A DNA stretch of 64,000 nucleotides from Sporodiniella umbellata (lineage: Eukaryota; Mucoromycota; Mucoromycetes; Mucorales; Rhizopodaceae), in assembly GCA_025677835.1 (NCBI GenBank), contig JAIXMR010000005.1, positions 410,249 through 474,248 on the forward strand, in the 5' to 3' direction. The position numbers and the translations under genes are program-made. This document shows positions 43,256 through 55,762 of the stretch, piece by piece. The notes under the pieces were generated by a model. That model ran no database searches and was not told where the DNA came from. It saw only the letters and a program-made list of their open reading frames with translations. Every line of letters starts with the position of its first letter. Position 1 is the stretch's first letter.

Positions 43256-46200
43256 AAATTGTTCTCTATTATTCACCCATACGCACCCATACTTTTGTTT
43301 TTTCTTGTTTCTCTATGTCTTTTTTTTTTTGTAAAATTAAAAAAACAATATAATAAACTGTTTCTTAATCATATATGTTTCTCTGTTTTTGCGATTGCGT
43401 CTAAACATTTGGTAGTCGTGTGTAAAATTAGATTGCTGATTTCTATCTAGTAACGTCAGCCCGCTTCAAGCTTTGTTGTTTTTTTTCTATTAACAAGTCT
43501 ACAGCGGAGTACCAAGCAAAAGTAATCTTAGTCTAAAAAACATACACTCTATAAAAAAAAAAAAAAAAACAGTTGTACTTCCGCTATTACAAACTATTTC
43601 TACAAACCATTGACGAAATGGAGCTTCATTTTTTGTTTTTTGTTTTTTAAAAAACCTCCACAATTTATTCAAAAAGTCCTAAGGACGAAAGATACAAGGG
43701 TTGTGAAACATACTTCATTTACCACATGTGCATTAGAATATAAGCGCATTTTTAACCTTCTGTTTGAACGACTCAGTATTCGAATTTCGCAACACACAAT
43801 GTGAGACAACGCGCCTAAGCCTATACAGAGACAACTTGGGTTAAAGAACCTGCAGAGCAAACTGATGAAAGGTGGAGACCTATGGCTTAATTTGATGGGC
43901 TAGGACTCACGTTACCTAGTCATCGTGCATAAGTAAAGATGTTCTGAAAAAGAAAGGAGAAGGTTGTATACAAAGAAAAAGTTATTACGACGAAAACAAA
44001 GTTCTATACTTTAGAGTGATTTTTTTTTCTTTTTAATTTTCGGTTTAGTCCTAATTAAAAGCTGCATAAAGCTTTTCGCTCAGACTGACCCGAGAAGAAG
44101 GCGAACCAGTGCTTCCATTTTGATTAGAGTCACCTATCTTTTAGGCGGCCATACAATGAGGCAAATAAAGACCTTATTAACCTGTAATTCTCGTTTAACA
44201 TCCTGTTTAATGCTTTACTTTTCAAAAAAAAAAAAAAAACATGAAAAAAAAAGAAACCAAATTGTCAATGTTTATTATATAATGTGATGGCTATAACAGT
44301 TGCAGCTGCCCATAACGTTAATCACTGTTTTTCGACGATGTTAAGCGTTAAGAGTAAAATTTTATTGTCGATGGACAATAATGTGAATACAACGGATACC
44401 ATGCTTCTATCTATTTGGCGATATTCCTATAAGCCAAAGCGCACATCGAACTATGGTGAGTGTATTTATATCGTTTTAAACAACTATCAAGACCGACTTG
44501 TTAAACCCTTATTGCTTAGGAACTAGTCTCTGATTTTGTTAAATTAAAGATAACTCCTGGTAGCATCTTAATCACATAGTATACAGAAAGAAATTAAGTG
44601 GATGATACAAATAATGCTTTAACTCTCCTAAAGTCATCAGCTGTTATTGCTTAGAAACAGTACGTTTGGCATGCTGATTGAACTCAACTATAACTTGAAG
44701 GCGGAGGCAACTGTGCTTATCATAAAAAAAAAAAAGCACACGGCAATCATACTTGTCGTCATTACTCTTTTTAGCGTTTATTTATTTAAAAGAAGAATAC
44801 CGTACCCTCAGTCAAAACAAGCAAAACTTAAAAATAAGTTTGCTTCGCTTTATCTTTTAAAAATTCTCTCAAAAATAGTACGTTAAAACATAACAATTAA
44901 AGTCGGCTCTTTAGCTTTAAAGACAGGTGTAAGCATTTAGTTCGAAAAGAATTCTTGAGATTGTTTATTTTTGCTTGCGCAGCTTTTTTTTTTAGGCAGG
45001 CTAAGTAAATACTTATGCATGCACTATTTTTTTTTCTCACTATACACAAAAAAAAAAAAAAAAAAAATAGATAAAGAGAGAAGGAAAAAAACAGACGAAC
45101 AGAAAAGGAAAGTACGATATCAGTTGGTGTCTTTTTGCACAGCCTTAAATTTTACTACTCATGAAACAAGGATAACTTTATTGCATGAACCGAGAGTTTG
45201 TTTTTTTCCTTTACTTTGAGGAAATGTGCTATAGATAAACCCCCCCTTCTCTCTTTATAATTATATCCGCAAGCTATTTTTGTCTTGAGCCTCCTATTTA
45301 GATAAAAAAAAAAAAAAAACTATATCTTACTATGCAGGATTGAGAGAGAGTCCTTTTGAGTAAATTTATTCAAAATAGCACCTATAAACAAATACATGAT
45401 CTAACAAAGAGTACAGTAGTTTTATAAAAGAAGGTTGTATTGCAGCTCGATTTATAAGGCTTTTGTTTCTGCTACTTTCTCAATTATCGCTGGACATTAT
45501 ATGTCTACAAAACAATCACCCTATTTATTTATCGAACCCTTGTAGTCAATACAGGAGGCTGGTTATAAAACTATTGATTCTTTATTGAAAACAAAATGAA
45601 GACAACCCTAGCAGAAAAAACAAAACCAAAAGCCATCTTACAAACGTGTTTTTTTTTTTAGGCACTGGTGTGTACCCTTGATTCCCAAAGACAGTTTTAA
45701 ATACATTGCTTACCCCTCAAAACAGCGCTGTTTTTATTATTGAGCCAGGGCAGCTTTTTTTTTTTATTGCCGTTATTAGTTTGTCAACATTTAGAATCTA
45801 TATACTACTGTATACATCTTGGCCATGGGTGTTCAAAATCCACCCTTGTCTTTTTTTTTTTTCAGGGGACTTTGATGTTTACTGTAACCTTTTACTGTCT
45901 ATAAAGTAGTGATCTACAATTCAGTGTACTGGATGAAAAAAAAAAACGGAGTCTAAAGTCTGTTGAGATCTACCCTTTAAATCTTCATGTTGGTATGTTT
46001 GACTAGGCTGTTAAAAAAAGCTACCATAGAGATTTACGTAAACGGACTATTCGTTTTTTTTTTTTTTTTTTTTTTTTTAGGAATCAAGGTTCTGATACCT
46101 TTTTTTTTTTTTTTTTTTTTTCAAGTTAACCGACAGTTTTTGTTTGCTTTCAAAAATTGAATACTTAAAAAGTATTTATTGAAAAAAAAAAAAAAAAGGA

Positions 46201-46295
46201 AAGAACGGTTAATTTAACTGAAAGCAGGAACAGATCTAAAAAGAAAGCAACTATTAGCTCTCTCTTTTTTTATATATATAAACTATGAATTCAGC
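43256..46295. other. 3-kb gene-free region
   Basis: Between the NmrA-like gene and the 3' end of the septin gene. Long homopolymers (for example 43552-43569, 45051-45067, 46053-46078, 46101-46120). A short frame at ATG 44287 (about 79 codons) has weak gene-like character and a GTGAGT donor but no convincing second exon. TTTTAGGC occurs at 44139, 44990 and 45656. Confidence 0.45.
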
Positions 46296-47869
46296 TTACT
46301 TTTGAGAATGAGCAGGACTTCCCATGATTTGAGGACTGACAGCTGTATTACTACCTATTCCACCAGGACTCGTGATCACTTGGGGGCTAATAGGGTGAGG
46401 AGCAGGAGAGGTCAAAGAGGCTTGACTACCACTCGATTCTTTTATAGCCATTAGTTGTTTGCCTCTAAAAGCCTCATAATGAATTTGTGCAGTTGTTTCG
46501 ATCAAATCTTGAAGATGAGTACGCGTCAAAAAATTGCGTAGATAGATGAATTCACAATGCTCTTCATTTTCAACTGTTTTTTTTTTTTTTTTTTGAACAA
46601 AAGAAAAGCGGTTTATAAGTTGATTAAACTCTAAGAAGGGACTTTTTTTTTTCTTACCATTGATGACACCATATCTATTCTTTCGACCTCTGACAGGCCG
46701 ACCATCAATCACTACGTTACGTTCAGAGCCCACAATAGCAAAAGGAAGCAGATCCTGTTTTTTTTTTAAAAAAAAAATTAGTTTTTTGATCGAGTCAGAG
46801 TAAAACTTTTTTCTTACACGAATGCTTTCATTCAAAGCCTGTTCTTGCTCATCATCCTCATCGCTTTCATATGGGTAGAGTTTGATATTATGAAAAGTCA
46901 ATTCTGCCTTGATTCTTTGTTTGAAAGCAGCACGTTCTTCTGTAGTTAAAGAATCAGATTTTGCAATAACAGGGACCACATTCACCACTTCAGAAAGTTT
47001 CTTCAAAACAACAATATCGATTGGTTTCAAACTATTGTATCATATAAAAAAAAAAGGGGGTGGAAAGGGGAAAATCAAGGTTATTATAACTCCATAATGG
47101 CTATCGTAGTGTATATATACACTTACGCATGACCAGTGGGGCCGATAAAAAACAAACAACAGTGAATACGGGTATCTTGGATATAACGATCACGAGTAGC
47201 TGTCAATTCTTTACGTAGATAAGAAGAATGTTGGTCTTTGATATACTTGATAATAGGTTCCCAACTGATATTGTAATCAATACATGTGTTTCTTTTTTTT
47301 TTTTTTTTTCTACTTACCAATTATCGTTGTTTACTTGGTCTCCATAACCAGGAGTATCAACAATGTTTAGCCTAAGATGAACCCCATTTTCTTCTATCGC
47401 TAAAAGTGTATTTCAAATAAAGATATTTAGCAAACAAACCCATGCTGATTGAGATACGAATTACAATGAGAAACTGTTTGAATTTCAGTGGTTTGTCTAG
47501 GCGGCTCTTCAGCAGAAAGGCGTCCTTTACTATCGATCAAATGAGAAGCAAAGATGGTGTTTACTAGAGTAGATTTTCCCAAGCCAGATTGGCCTTTTCA
47601 CAAAGCAACATTAACAACAAGAACAAGTCTATTTAATCCTTTTAGTTTTTACCAACAACCATCACATTGAAGTGAAACCCTCTTTTCAGAAGCTTTTTTT
47701 CAATCTGCTGAGTGATGGTATCAAAACCAACATAACCTTGAAGCTCTGTTATAGGGGATGTCTAAGGTAAATTCCTCTGTTAAATTTTATATACAAAAAA
47801 AAAAAAAAAGAGCCTGTTGTTTACCCCATTAGCATTTGCTTGGTCTGGAATGGATGAAACAGAAGACAT
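46296..47869 (-). CDS. CDC10: Septin, Cdc10 type
   Basis: Septins are GTP-binding proteins forming filaments at septa and hyphal necks. Eight exons (47869-47825, 47761-47653, 47593-47465, 47399-47318, 47264-47127, 47031-46818, 46754-46658, 46573-46296) give 363 aa. Motifs: G1 P-loop GQSGLGKST, G3 DTPGYGDQ, G4 AKSD, plus SYLRKELTATRDRYIQDTRI, HCCLFFIGPTGHALKPIDIV, the septin-unique element around YGVINGVENEEHCEFIYLRN and FLTRTHLQDLIETT. YVGFDTITQQIEKKLLKRGF and ASHLIDSKGR point to the Cdc10 group, as does the lack of a C-terminal coiled coil. Instead the tail is Ser/Pro-rich (SPAPHPISPQVITSPGGIGS), with repeated SP sites. Several introns contain poly-A/T runs; two reading frames enter such introns and give misleading insertions. 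Confidence 0.93.
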
Positions 47870-48470
47870 GACAATAAAAAAAAAAAAAAAAAAAGAAAAA
47901 GCGAGAAAAAGAAATAAAGCCTAATTGAAATAAAACAGCAAAAACATTCTATCGTTCAATAAGAAATACATACAAAAAAAAAGGAGAAAACAACATAGGA
48001 GTTCAAAAGGAGAGAAAGACATAGACTAGCATATAGGAAACAAAAAGGTGAGGGGGTATAAGGTGGAATGTTAGGGATTTAAGATACTTTACAAAGGCAG
48101 GGTAGGCCAACATTTGCTTGGATGGCTAAAGCTTTTCTAATACTTTCTTTCACTTTTTTTTTTTTTTTGATAATAGCTACACAAGACGTCTTTTTAGTTC
48201 AACAAAGAAAAACGATACAAGTGTATAGCTATGATATAGGCTGTGATTTTATTTGGTTGAAAAATAAATAGTTCCAACATGGACAATGGCTTAGTACTGT
48301 TGAAAAAAAAAAAAATGAAAATGTAAATAAAGTGAATGGAGAGGAGATCCGGTGTTCCGATGATTAAGTCTCAGCATGATTAATTTTTTTTTTTTTTTTT
48401 TTTTTTATATTTACTTTTTCTTTTGTTTTCTGTTTTTTCAAAAAAATAAAAATAAAAAAAAAAAAAACAA
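47870..48470. other. Divergent intergenic region, septin / TMEM41B
   Basis: A 600-bp A-rich spacer with T and A homopolymers on the two 5' flanks. No other gene is seen. Confidence 0.45.
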
Positions 48471-49599
48471 ATGGCGAGCCTAGAAAGAGAACGGTTACTA
48501 CCCAAAGACCCCGATAGAACCTTATATGAAACACAGCACTTGGAAACAGGGCAGACCACAAAGGATAATATAAAAGTAGAGAGCAAAGTATGGATATGGA
48601 CTAGTAATTCTTATGCATGGTCTTTAGCGACTCTAGCTTTACTGTTTATTGTCTTTACTGGACTAGAATATGCACTTATTAAATTAAATATACCCGCAGT
48701 CAATCCGTAAGATGAACTTAGTACGACAACAGTAATAACAATACAATAGAAAAGACAGAGACGATATCAAATTTCCCAGATGCTTGGAAGATCTTCGTAG
48801 ATTAAACGAAATATTATCGGTTTATATGGATGAACACTTTGCCAAAATTTATATCCTCTTTATCATCACCTATATCTAGTAAGAATATATACGTAGTGTT
48901 CATCCTTCAATTACTAAAATCATCCAAAAAAAAAAAAAAAAAAAAAAAAAAACCGCTAAAGTTTACAGAGCTTCTCCATACCAGGCTCTATGTGGCTCTC
49001 TATTTTGGGTGGTACACTTTTCAATTTCTGGTTAACTCTGTTGACCGTATCCATGGTAAAAAAAAAAAAAAAAAAAAAAAAAAAGGGACGCTTGCAGTTA
49101 CTGATATAATCCAGTGCTCAGCCATCGGATCCTCTATTTCTTATATTATATCCGGTAGTTTGGGCTCTTTAGCTATTATCAAATTGTTTGGAAAAAGAAT
49201 TGAACGTTGGAGCGAACAAGTAAAATACAGATATTATATCCACAGACACAAAAAAAAAAAAAAAAAAGAACTAAGCGAGAACTGGACTAGTTAAAATACC
49301 ATCGAGAACACATGTTGAATTATATGGTGGTTTTGAGGATATCGCCTTTACCACCCAATTGGCTTGTGAACCTTGGCTCACCCCATCTGTGCGTCCCTTT
49401 GAGTGCTTTTTTTTTGGGCACGTTAATTGGTGTGGCTCCTCTTTCGTTTATCCACGTGCAGGCTGGCGCAGCTCTCGACAGGCTTTCTTCCACTGATCGA
49501 TTGGAACTGCTGACACCTTTGAATATCTTGTGTTTGATTGCAGTGGCTCTGGTGGCCCTTGTGCCTGTATTTTTAAAAAGAAAACTGGCTGTAGAATAA
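48471..49599 (+). CDS. TMEM41B-type VTT-domain lipid scramblase
   Basis: TMEM41B-like proteins of the VTT/DedA superfamily scramble phospholipids in the ER and support lipid-droplet and autophagosome formation. Five exons (48471-48706, 48750-48878, 48962-49055, 49115-49219, 49291-49599) give 290 aa, almost the human length of 291. After a charged N-tail and a first helix (LATLALLFIVFTGLEYALI) come KFPRCLEDLRRLNEILSVYM, LQSFSIPGSMWLSILGGTLF (VTT core), CSAIGSSISYIISGSLG, LKYHREHMLNYMVVLRISPL, PPNWLVNLGSPHL and LGTLIGVAPLSFIHVQAGAA. All matches follow the human sequence order from memory. Introns 2, 3 and 4 hold A runs of about 27, 29 and 19 nt, so the exons cannot be seen as one ORF. Confidence 0.92.
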
Positions 49600-51668
49600 A
49601 AACAAAACGCCGAACCCTTTCTCTCCTTTTTAACGTTTTGGATTTTTTTTTTTTTTTTTTTAGGATAGAGCCAGTTCAAAGTGAGGTCTGTTTCCATCTG
49701 CTTATTTTCAAGCTTGTGAAACAAAGGAAACAATAAAAGTGGATTGAGCATGGCTTTAGTCATCCCGAATCCCCTATAAAAAGCGGGTAGTTGCCTTATC
49801 TTACACATACATTGAAATTTAGATACAAAAAAATCTAGAAACAGCCTTAACATAACAATGAACAATAATAATACCTGCAATCTGTTTTTGGTGGGAATAT
49901 TCCCAAAAAAAAAAAAAAAAAAAAAAATAGTAAAAGTGAGAAATACAAAACGCCGCCTGTTTTTATTTTAAAAGCAATGCAATGTCCAAGAACAACGATT
50001 TACACACACAAAAGAAGTCTGACTACTGTTTCAAGTAGAATGATCTGACATGATCATACATACAAACGAATCCATCAAGTGTGTTATCAACAGAAAATTT
50101 GAGACGTATCTCATAGAAAGAGTAGTGCGAAAATAGATAGTGTTCGTTTGGACTTGCGTTGCTTTTACTATGGCTACGGCAACTTAAGGTATGTTTAATA
50201 GGCGCCTTTACGAATTGTTAATTCCCCGAAAAGCAATGATTGGGTTATTTTGACATATCGTATTAGTTTCAATAGACTCTTAAACTTTTTGGGGGGGGTG
50301 AGGAGGAGAGGAATAAGCCAATGTAAACCTTCCCAAACATTACTCTCCATTTTGTATTTCCTTGAAACAAAAAACGAACTCTATCCAGAAAAACAACGGA
50401 TGTGTGTATTGTTTGTTTTTGTTTGACTTCAAAGTCAAAAATGGCTGTTTAACATGTATTTGTGAATTGGAATCAAGACTAAATATGTGCTTGTGTAATC
50501 AAGGTGACCTTTGGGTGATTGTTTGTTTCCCATTGGCTTTTATTACTTTTTGTTACTTTTCACGTAAAAAAGAGGTCATTTATTTCTCTAGTGGTCTACT
50601 CAGGCTTACTTTTTGTTTCAATAAACTATTTATTTCTGTTGCCAGACTCTAAAATGAGAACGGTTACACTGATTCTAGAACAAGTAATTCATAACAAAGC
50701 AATGTCGAGCCAAAATTCGTTTGTGATGTCCTTTCGTTGTATGTAGGTAGATGCTTATTCTGTCATTTCCGTTTCCCCCCCCCCTCTTTTTTTTCTTTTG
50801 TTTAAAATAAACAGCAAGCATAAATAATAAAAGCCTCTTGTGTCTGTAGAGTCAATAAAAATGGCTCTTTGTTAACCATGTATTGCTTTTGCCCGAACAT
50901 CCGATCATCCATTTAAACCAATCAAAAGAACGACCTGTTGACAAGGTGGGATGACGATACGATAGATTTAAAACCAGTCGCCGTTGAAAACAAGTGAATA
51001 GGCCAAAAAAAAAAAAAAAAAAAGGGACGAACTCATCGATTGAAATCTATTGAAAATACGATTAGACTTACTTCTATTTTCCCCTCAAGTGCAACCTCGA
51101 TCTGATTGATACAGAGATTTACCCCACTTATACCAACTTTTCCAGAATACAAGTAAAAAAAAAAAAAAAAGAAATCAGGAGCTTTGAAAAAAAAAAAAAA
51201 AAGGACCTTACGCAGGGGTGAGATGTTAAGGAAAAGAAGTGGTACTTTTAACTTTATGAAGGCTTTCTATAAGCTGCCTCATTGATTCCAAACATTGAGG
51301 TTGTTTGAGTTTACGTCATGTTTGACAACAGCCCTTTTGTATACACACGAAAAAAGTGAATTGGGTCTTTTGATGAAAGAGGTTGGGTGTGTGATTAAAC
51401 GAAAGGAATTCAGTGTGTATATGCTTTAATTAATTCCAAATGAGAGAATGGAGGGTATTTTGAGAAACCCGTCTCTTTTAGATTACGTAGCAAGAGGTAG
51501 TACTGATCTACAGGTGGTACAGGTAGAGAGAAAGAGAGACATTTAATAGAGGCACTTTTTGGTTTTTTGGTGAGTTTATTATTAACACAATAGGTGTGGG
51601 ACTGTTTGTATTTATGTATAGAAAGAGATATGTACAGATGGAGAGGGTATAGAGGAGGTAAGGTTGAT
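49600..51668. other. 2-kb gene-free region
   Basis: AT-rich with poly-T/A runs; the 3' end probably includes the 3' UTR of the C2H2 ORF. No supported gene. Confidence 0.45.
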
Positions 51669-51884
51669 TCAGTGTCCATACAATTGGTGGTGGTTTTCCA
51701 AGTTACCCAACGAATGAAACTTTCTGTGGCAAGTTTTGCAGCGGACGGCTGAGGATCGACAGTGGTGAGTAGGAGAAGTAGACTCCATACGATGAGAGGA
51801 TTGTAAGCCAGTAGCCAAGGTCATTAGGCTCTCTTGTATTTCATTCAGAGGCCAATCGTTTTTTAAGGGAATAGAAGCCAACAT
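51669..51884 (-). CDS. Small C2H2 zinc-finger protein
   Basis: A 71-aa ORF from ATG 51884, starting MLASIPLKNDWPLNEIQESL. The C-terminal 23 residues form one zinc finger: CKTCHRKFHSLGNLENHHQL then YGH, i.e. C-x2-C-x12-H with a later His, with the conserved Phe and Leu. It ends right after the last His. Sequence before the ATG is open but lacks another start, so an upstream exon could exist. Single-finger small proteins of this kind may bind DNA, RNA or protein. Real but truncated is also possible. Confidence 0.45.
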   Translation of the reverse strand: MLASIPLKNDWPLNEIQESLMTLATGLQSSHRMESTSPTHHCRSSAVRCKTCHRKFHSLGNLENHHQLYGH

Positions 51885-51985
51885 GTGAAGTCTGAATAGA
51901 AAAGGTTTTTTTGATAGATCAAAAGAAGTACATAAACTGAAATAAATCAAAAAGGAGAGCCACTTAAATACCTTTTTCTATCACC

Positions 51986-52028
<43 letters not shown>

Positions 52029-52996
52029 CTGTAATATTTGTGTAATAAATGAGTCGGGCGCCCTCACACTAAAAGACCTAATTTGGTGCTTTATAAAAAA
52101 AGTTTAAATAATGCATTAAAAGAAAAAAATAAAGTTGGGAAATTTCCCGCGTGCGCAAGAGAAAAAGAAAGGGTAGAAACGGTTAAGCAAGCCAGTTTAA
52201 AGGCCCGTTCTCTCTTTCTGCTCCATTCTGACCCCTTTATTGTTTCTTTTTTCCTAGTTTTTTTCGAATGTAGCACGTTTAAACATGTTTTTTTTTTTTT
52301 TGCTCTCTATTTTTCTTATATTTCTTATTGTGAGGTTATACAAGACGAATAAGGTCAGGTGCTTTACAGAATTTGTTTTTTTTTTTATAAACACACACGC
52401 ACATCCAGATATACATACACAAAAAAAAAAAAAAACGAAAAAAAAACCACGCCTGGCGTTTATAAAGAAATGGATAGAAGTTTCTTTTTAGGTTAATTCT
52501 GTCAAATGGTATTACAGACATTTCGTGGGCTTGAATCTATTGAAATTGATATAGGCGTATGCAACTCTACTGTTTTATTGGATTGGATAAAACAAGTGGG
52601 AAGTATTGTAGACCTATAGGTTTCACACCGTGTCGTCATTGAGTCGTCCTCCTTGAAACAGTGGTAGTATTTCAAGCACATCCCTATTTTAGCTTATACC
52701 TTGTTACCGCAAATGTCTACCAAGGCTTATAACAAAACGCCCCTACAGCCTTACTATGCATGTAAATGGATGGGAAAAACCCTAAAAAAAACACAACAAA
52801 AAAGTAAAAAGACCGTCAAATGAAGAAACAAAAGCAAATCCATCTGATCTTCAAAAAGAAGGAATCAACTGGACATGAAGCTTTGCCTAGAGTAGTCACG
52901 ACATGCTTGTTTTTCCTTTTTTTTATTTTTTTTATTTTTTATTTTTTATTTTGAGTGTTGTTCATTTCAATAAAAGGTGTTTTGAGATCAGTTGAA
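51885..52996. other. Gene-free stretch
   Basis: Includes an A run of about 38 nt (51987-52025) and T-rich DNA leading to the next start codon. No gene-like frame. Confidence 0.45.
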
Positions 52997-53614
52997 ATGG
53001 ATGTAAAAAGAGCTTTCGAACATTATTATTTATTAGAGAAACAATTTTGGAGTGGATTGAGTGCTTCTGAAATAAAACATGTCACGTTTGAAGGTGATTT
53101 AAGACCAGAAGATATGTTGCTGTATGGAGAATTCGGGTTTGCTTTATTGGCACTCAAACCCTGTGTGTTGGTTGAGTTCCGAGATGAGAAGGTGACACGA
53201 CGTTACAGTGAGCAGGTCATTCAGCCCGTGTTGGCTACGCTGGCCGAACCTATCTTGGCCTACTTTACGATCACTCAACAAGTCACAACCCCCGAATCCG
53301 ATCTCACAGGCTCTGGTTTAATATACCACCGGGACCATGCCCAGCTAATCAAGTCATTCGACCACCCCACTCGCCTCACTGAAGCCACAATGGCTCATAT
53401 CCTGGATTATCCCGGTCACCTGCCTCGCTCTCAACAAGAGCTGGCCACCATGCACACCGTTCTTTACCTTCATCACCGTCCACCCTATACGATTGCTCTC
53501 ACTACTTTTGCTATTCAGACTCATGAGAAAGAACACACGTCGCATCATTTTCAAAAATACCGTCATGCATGCCAAGAAAAACTCAATATCACCCTAAAAC
53601 TCTTGATTCAATAA
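52997..53614 (+). CDS. Unknown 205-aa conserved-looking protein
   Basis: A single-exon ORF from ATG 52997 (MDVKRAFEHYYLLEKQFWSG); the frame stays open upstream to a GTG at 52955 but that has no ATG. It looks globular and alpha/beta, with alternating hydrophobic segments (YGEFGFALLALKPCVLVEFR, PVLATLAEPILAYFTIT) and a His-rich C-terminal third (YHRDHAQ, YLHHRPP, HTSHHFQKYRH). Codon use is like neighbouring genes. There is no signal peptide or membrane helix. Family not recognised. The upstream leader is strongly T-rich. Confidence 0.6.
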   Translation: MDVKRAFEHYYLLEKQFWSGLSASEIKHVTFEGDLRPEDMLLYGEFGFALLALKPCVLVEFRDEKVTRRYSEQVIQPVLATLAEPILAYFTITQQVTTPESDLTGSGLIYHRDHAQLIKSFDHPTRLTEATMAHILDYPGHLPRSQQELATMHTVLYLHHRPPYTIALTTFAIQTHEKEHTSHHFQKYRHACQEKLNITLKLLIQ

Positions 53615-55052
53615 AGTCTAGAACCAAGCAAAACCGTTTGTATTTTCAGCTATCGACTCTAGTTTATCTTGACTGAATCGGTAAAAGCACAGGTTGAAAA
53701 GCTTAGCAAAGTCCCAAACCCATCGAGTGTCACGAAAAAAGAAAAGCTTTTTCTGGGAACCCCCCCCCTATTCTGTTCATCAGCGTTACAATAGATACCC
53801 TCAAGTGAACGTATTCTGTTGGACAGCGCTGGATTTCTATATTTGGAGTAAAACCATTAACGTTTTAGGTATGACTATTTTTGGATACTCCAAAAAAGAG
53901 AGAACAAAACCAATGCACCTTTTTTAGGCATCCCTGTATTCAAAACATGTTTGGGGAAATTTAATAAACATTTTCGTGCACACCTTCACAGATGGCTTTT
54001 TTTTTTTTTTTTTTTTTCCTCAAAAAAGGCGATGATATACATATCAGTAGTGTTGTGGTTTTATCATCTTGCCTTGTTTAAAATGAACTCTCGACCAAAA
54101 CATCTCACTTTGCTTTTTTTAAACCGTTCAAGGGGGTATCGCTTTTTTCTGTGTTTTTCTATTGTCCTAATAACAATCTATGTTTATTTCGGTGTGAATA
54201 AACAGGGTGTCTTTCGGCAAGTTGCTTTAGTAAGAAAATACTCCTTTGATGCATACTGTGCTTCTCTGAGAGACATGGCTAAAAAAAAAAAAAAAAAAAA
54301 ATTGTAAATGTAAACCTATCGAGTTGTGGACATAGGTTGGCTCAAGTAAAATACCTTGGAAAAAAACTAGACTGAAATCTCAAGCAAAATAAAACAAAAA
54401 CAAAGCCATGTCCGTTTAGCTGCCGTGCTTTTGTTTGATGTTGAATGAAAATGCTTTTTCAATCAGACTTTGACTGTCTAGGTTGCATTTTATAAACCGC
54501 TTGGTGGATTTTGCCTCTAGGCTTCTTTAGAAGATAAAAGCAAAGTGTACGATCAATGCAGTTGTTTTCCAACAGCAGATTTCTTTCGGCAAAGTACTCT
54601 GCGATCTTAATTAGTAATGGTTAAAAGTCTAATCGAGCCACTTCCATTGGTCGTTTTAGGCAAAGGCTAATCTGAGTGTCTGTTCCTTGCGTATACCAAT
54701 TCTAAAAATAGCTGCTGTAAACCAGAGCGAATGACAGCTACATTCAAAGTGCACTTTATTGCTAAAAAAAAAAAAAAAAAAAAAAGATAGAGACTAAAAC
54801 ATCTTGAATGGTAACAGGATAACTATAGACATTCTATTTGCAGGTTTGGCTTTCATTCAGTCATTTTCTTTGAGTCAAGCAACTCTCTTTGTTTTTCTCA
54901 TCTCCTTCTGAAAGGCAAGTGTCGGTCTTTTGGTACACTAAAATTGAAATAGTCTTATCGATAGTTTTTCACAAGGTCAATCCTCAGATCGTAACACTTT
55001 TTTATAGCTGGGCGTGCCGTAAAGAGCAAAAGAGGGGGAAAGGCTTGGGTGC

Positions 55053-55085
<33 letters not shown>

Positions 55086-55107
55086 GGCTTAACCTAGACT
55101 TATATGA

Positions 55108-55386
55108 TCAAACAAGACAGCCATTGAGCTCTTATTCAAGCATAGGGACCGAAACCCTGTCTTACGAAGCTTTATCACGGAAGTTAGGTTTCTGCAGTAC
55201 CTTGCCTATCTCGGCATCGACTTTGTCAATAAAAGAAGCCAGAGTACACTTGGAAAGTTCCAACTTGTTTTGAAAGATGAACCAGCAGGGTTCTTTCTGC
55301 TAGCACTTTCTAGGTACCTCAATGTACGCCTTGGGATTTCTTCTCCCGAAGGCTTTTGTCAGAAGGTTTCCTTATCCTGTCAATGA
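55108..55386 (+). pseudogene. Open, protein-like block without a start
   Basis: After a TGA at 55105-55107 the frame is open for 92 codons to TGA 55384-55386, with no ATG. The translation is well mixed in composition (KTAIELLFKHRDRNPVLRSF, FLQYLAYLGIDFVNKRSQST, KDEPAGFFLLALSRYLNVRL), unlike the poly-F/K frames around it. It may be an exon of an unresolved gene or a relic; family unknown. Confidence 0.25.
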
Positions 55387-55729
55387 CGCTCTGTAACCGT
55401 GGATTTAATTAACGTCAACAACAGAGATATCCCGTCATGTTTGTTTTCGATAAACAAAAGACGCCCCAGTATTTCCTTTTTTTTTTTTTTTTTTGGTTTG
55501 CTTTTTGGAAGGCAGACTGGCCTTGGTCAAACATGCTCGATGAATGCTCCTAAACAGCAAAGAAAAAAAGGAAAGAAAAAAAAAAACGCTACTTTAGAAA
55601 GTAACATATTTGTTTTTGGTAAAGAGTGGTGGATACTTTCGGAAAAAAAAAAAGGTATGTACCCTAAGAAAAGCCCCATCCGTTTTATAAGCCTATTCTT
55701 ATCTGATATTTCCCATAAATTTTCTCGTT

Positions 55730-55762
<33 letters not shown>

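Noticed and set aside
44287..44526. Possible small gene MAITVAAAHNVNHC...
   Set aside because: About 79 codons with a GTGAGT donor, but the only phase-compatible next exon ends after four codons and no motif is recognisable.
46296..47030. Septin ORF read with KKFYSDSIKKLIFFLKKKQ and poly-K insertions
   Set aside because: The insertions are translated introns with proper GTAAGA donors and CAG acceptors; removing them restores the conserved septin sequence.
48830..49294. 154-aa Lys-rich ORF within the TMEM41B locus
   Set aside because: It is mostly intron and wrong-frame sequence translated through poly-A; the exons in the correct phase give TMEM41B.
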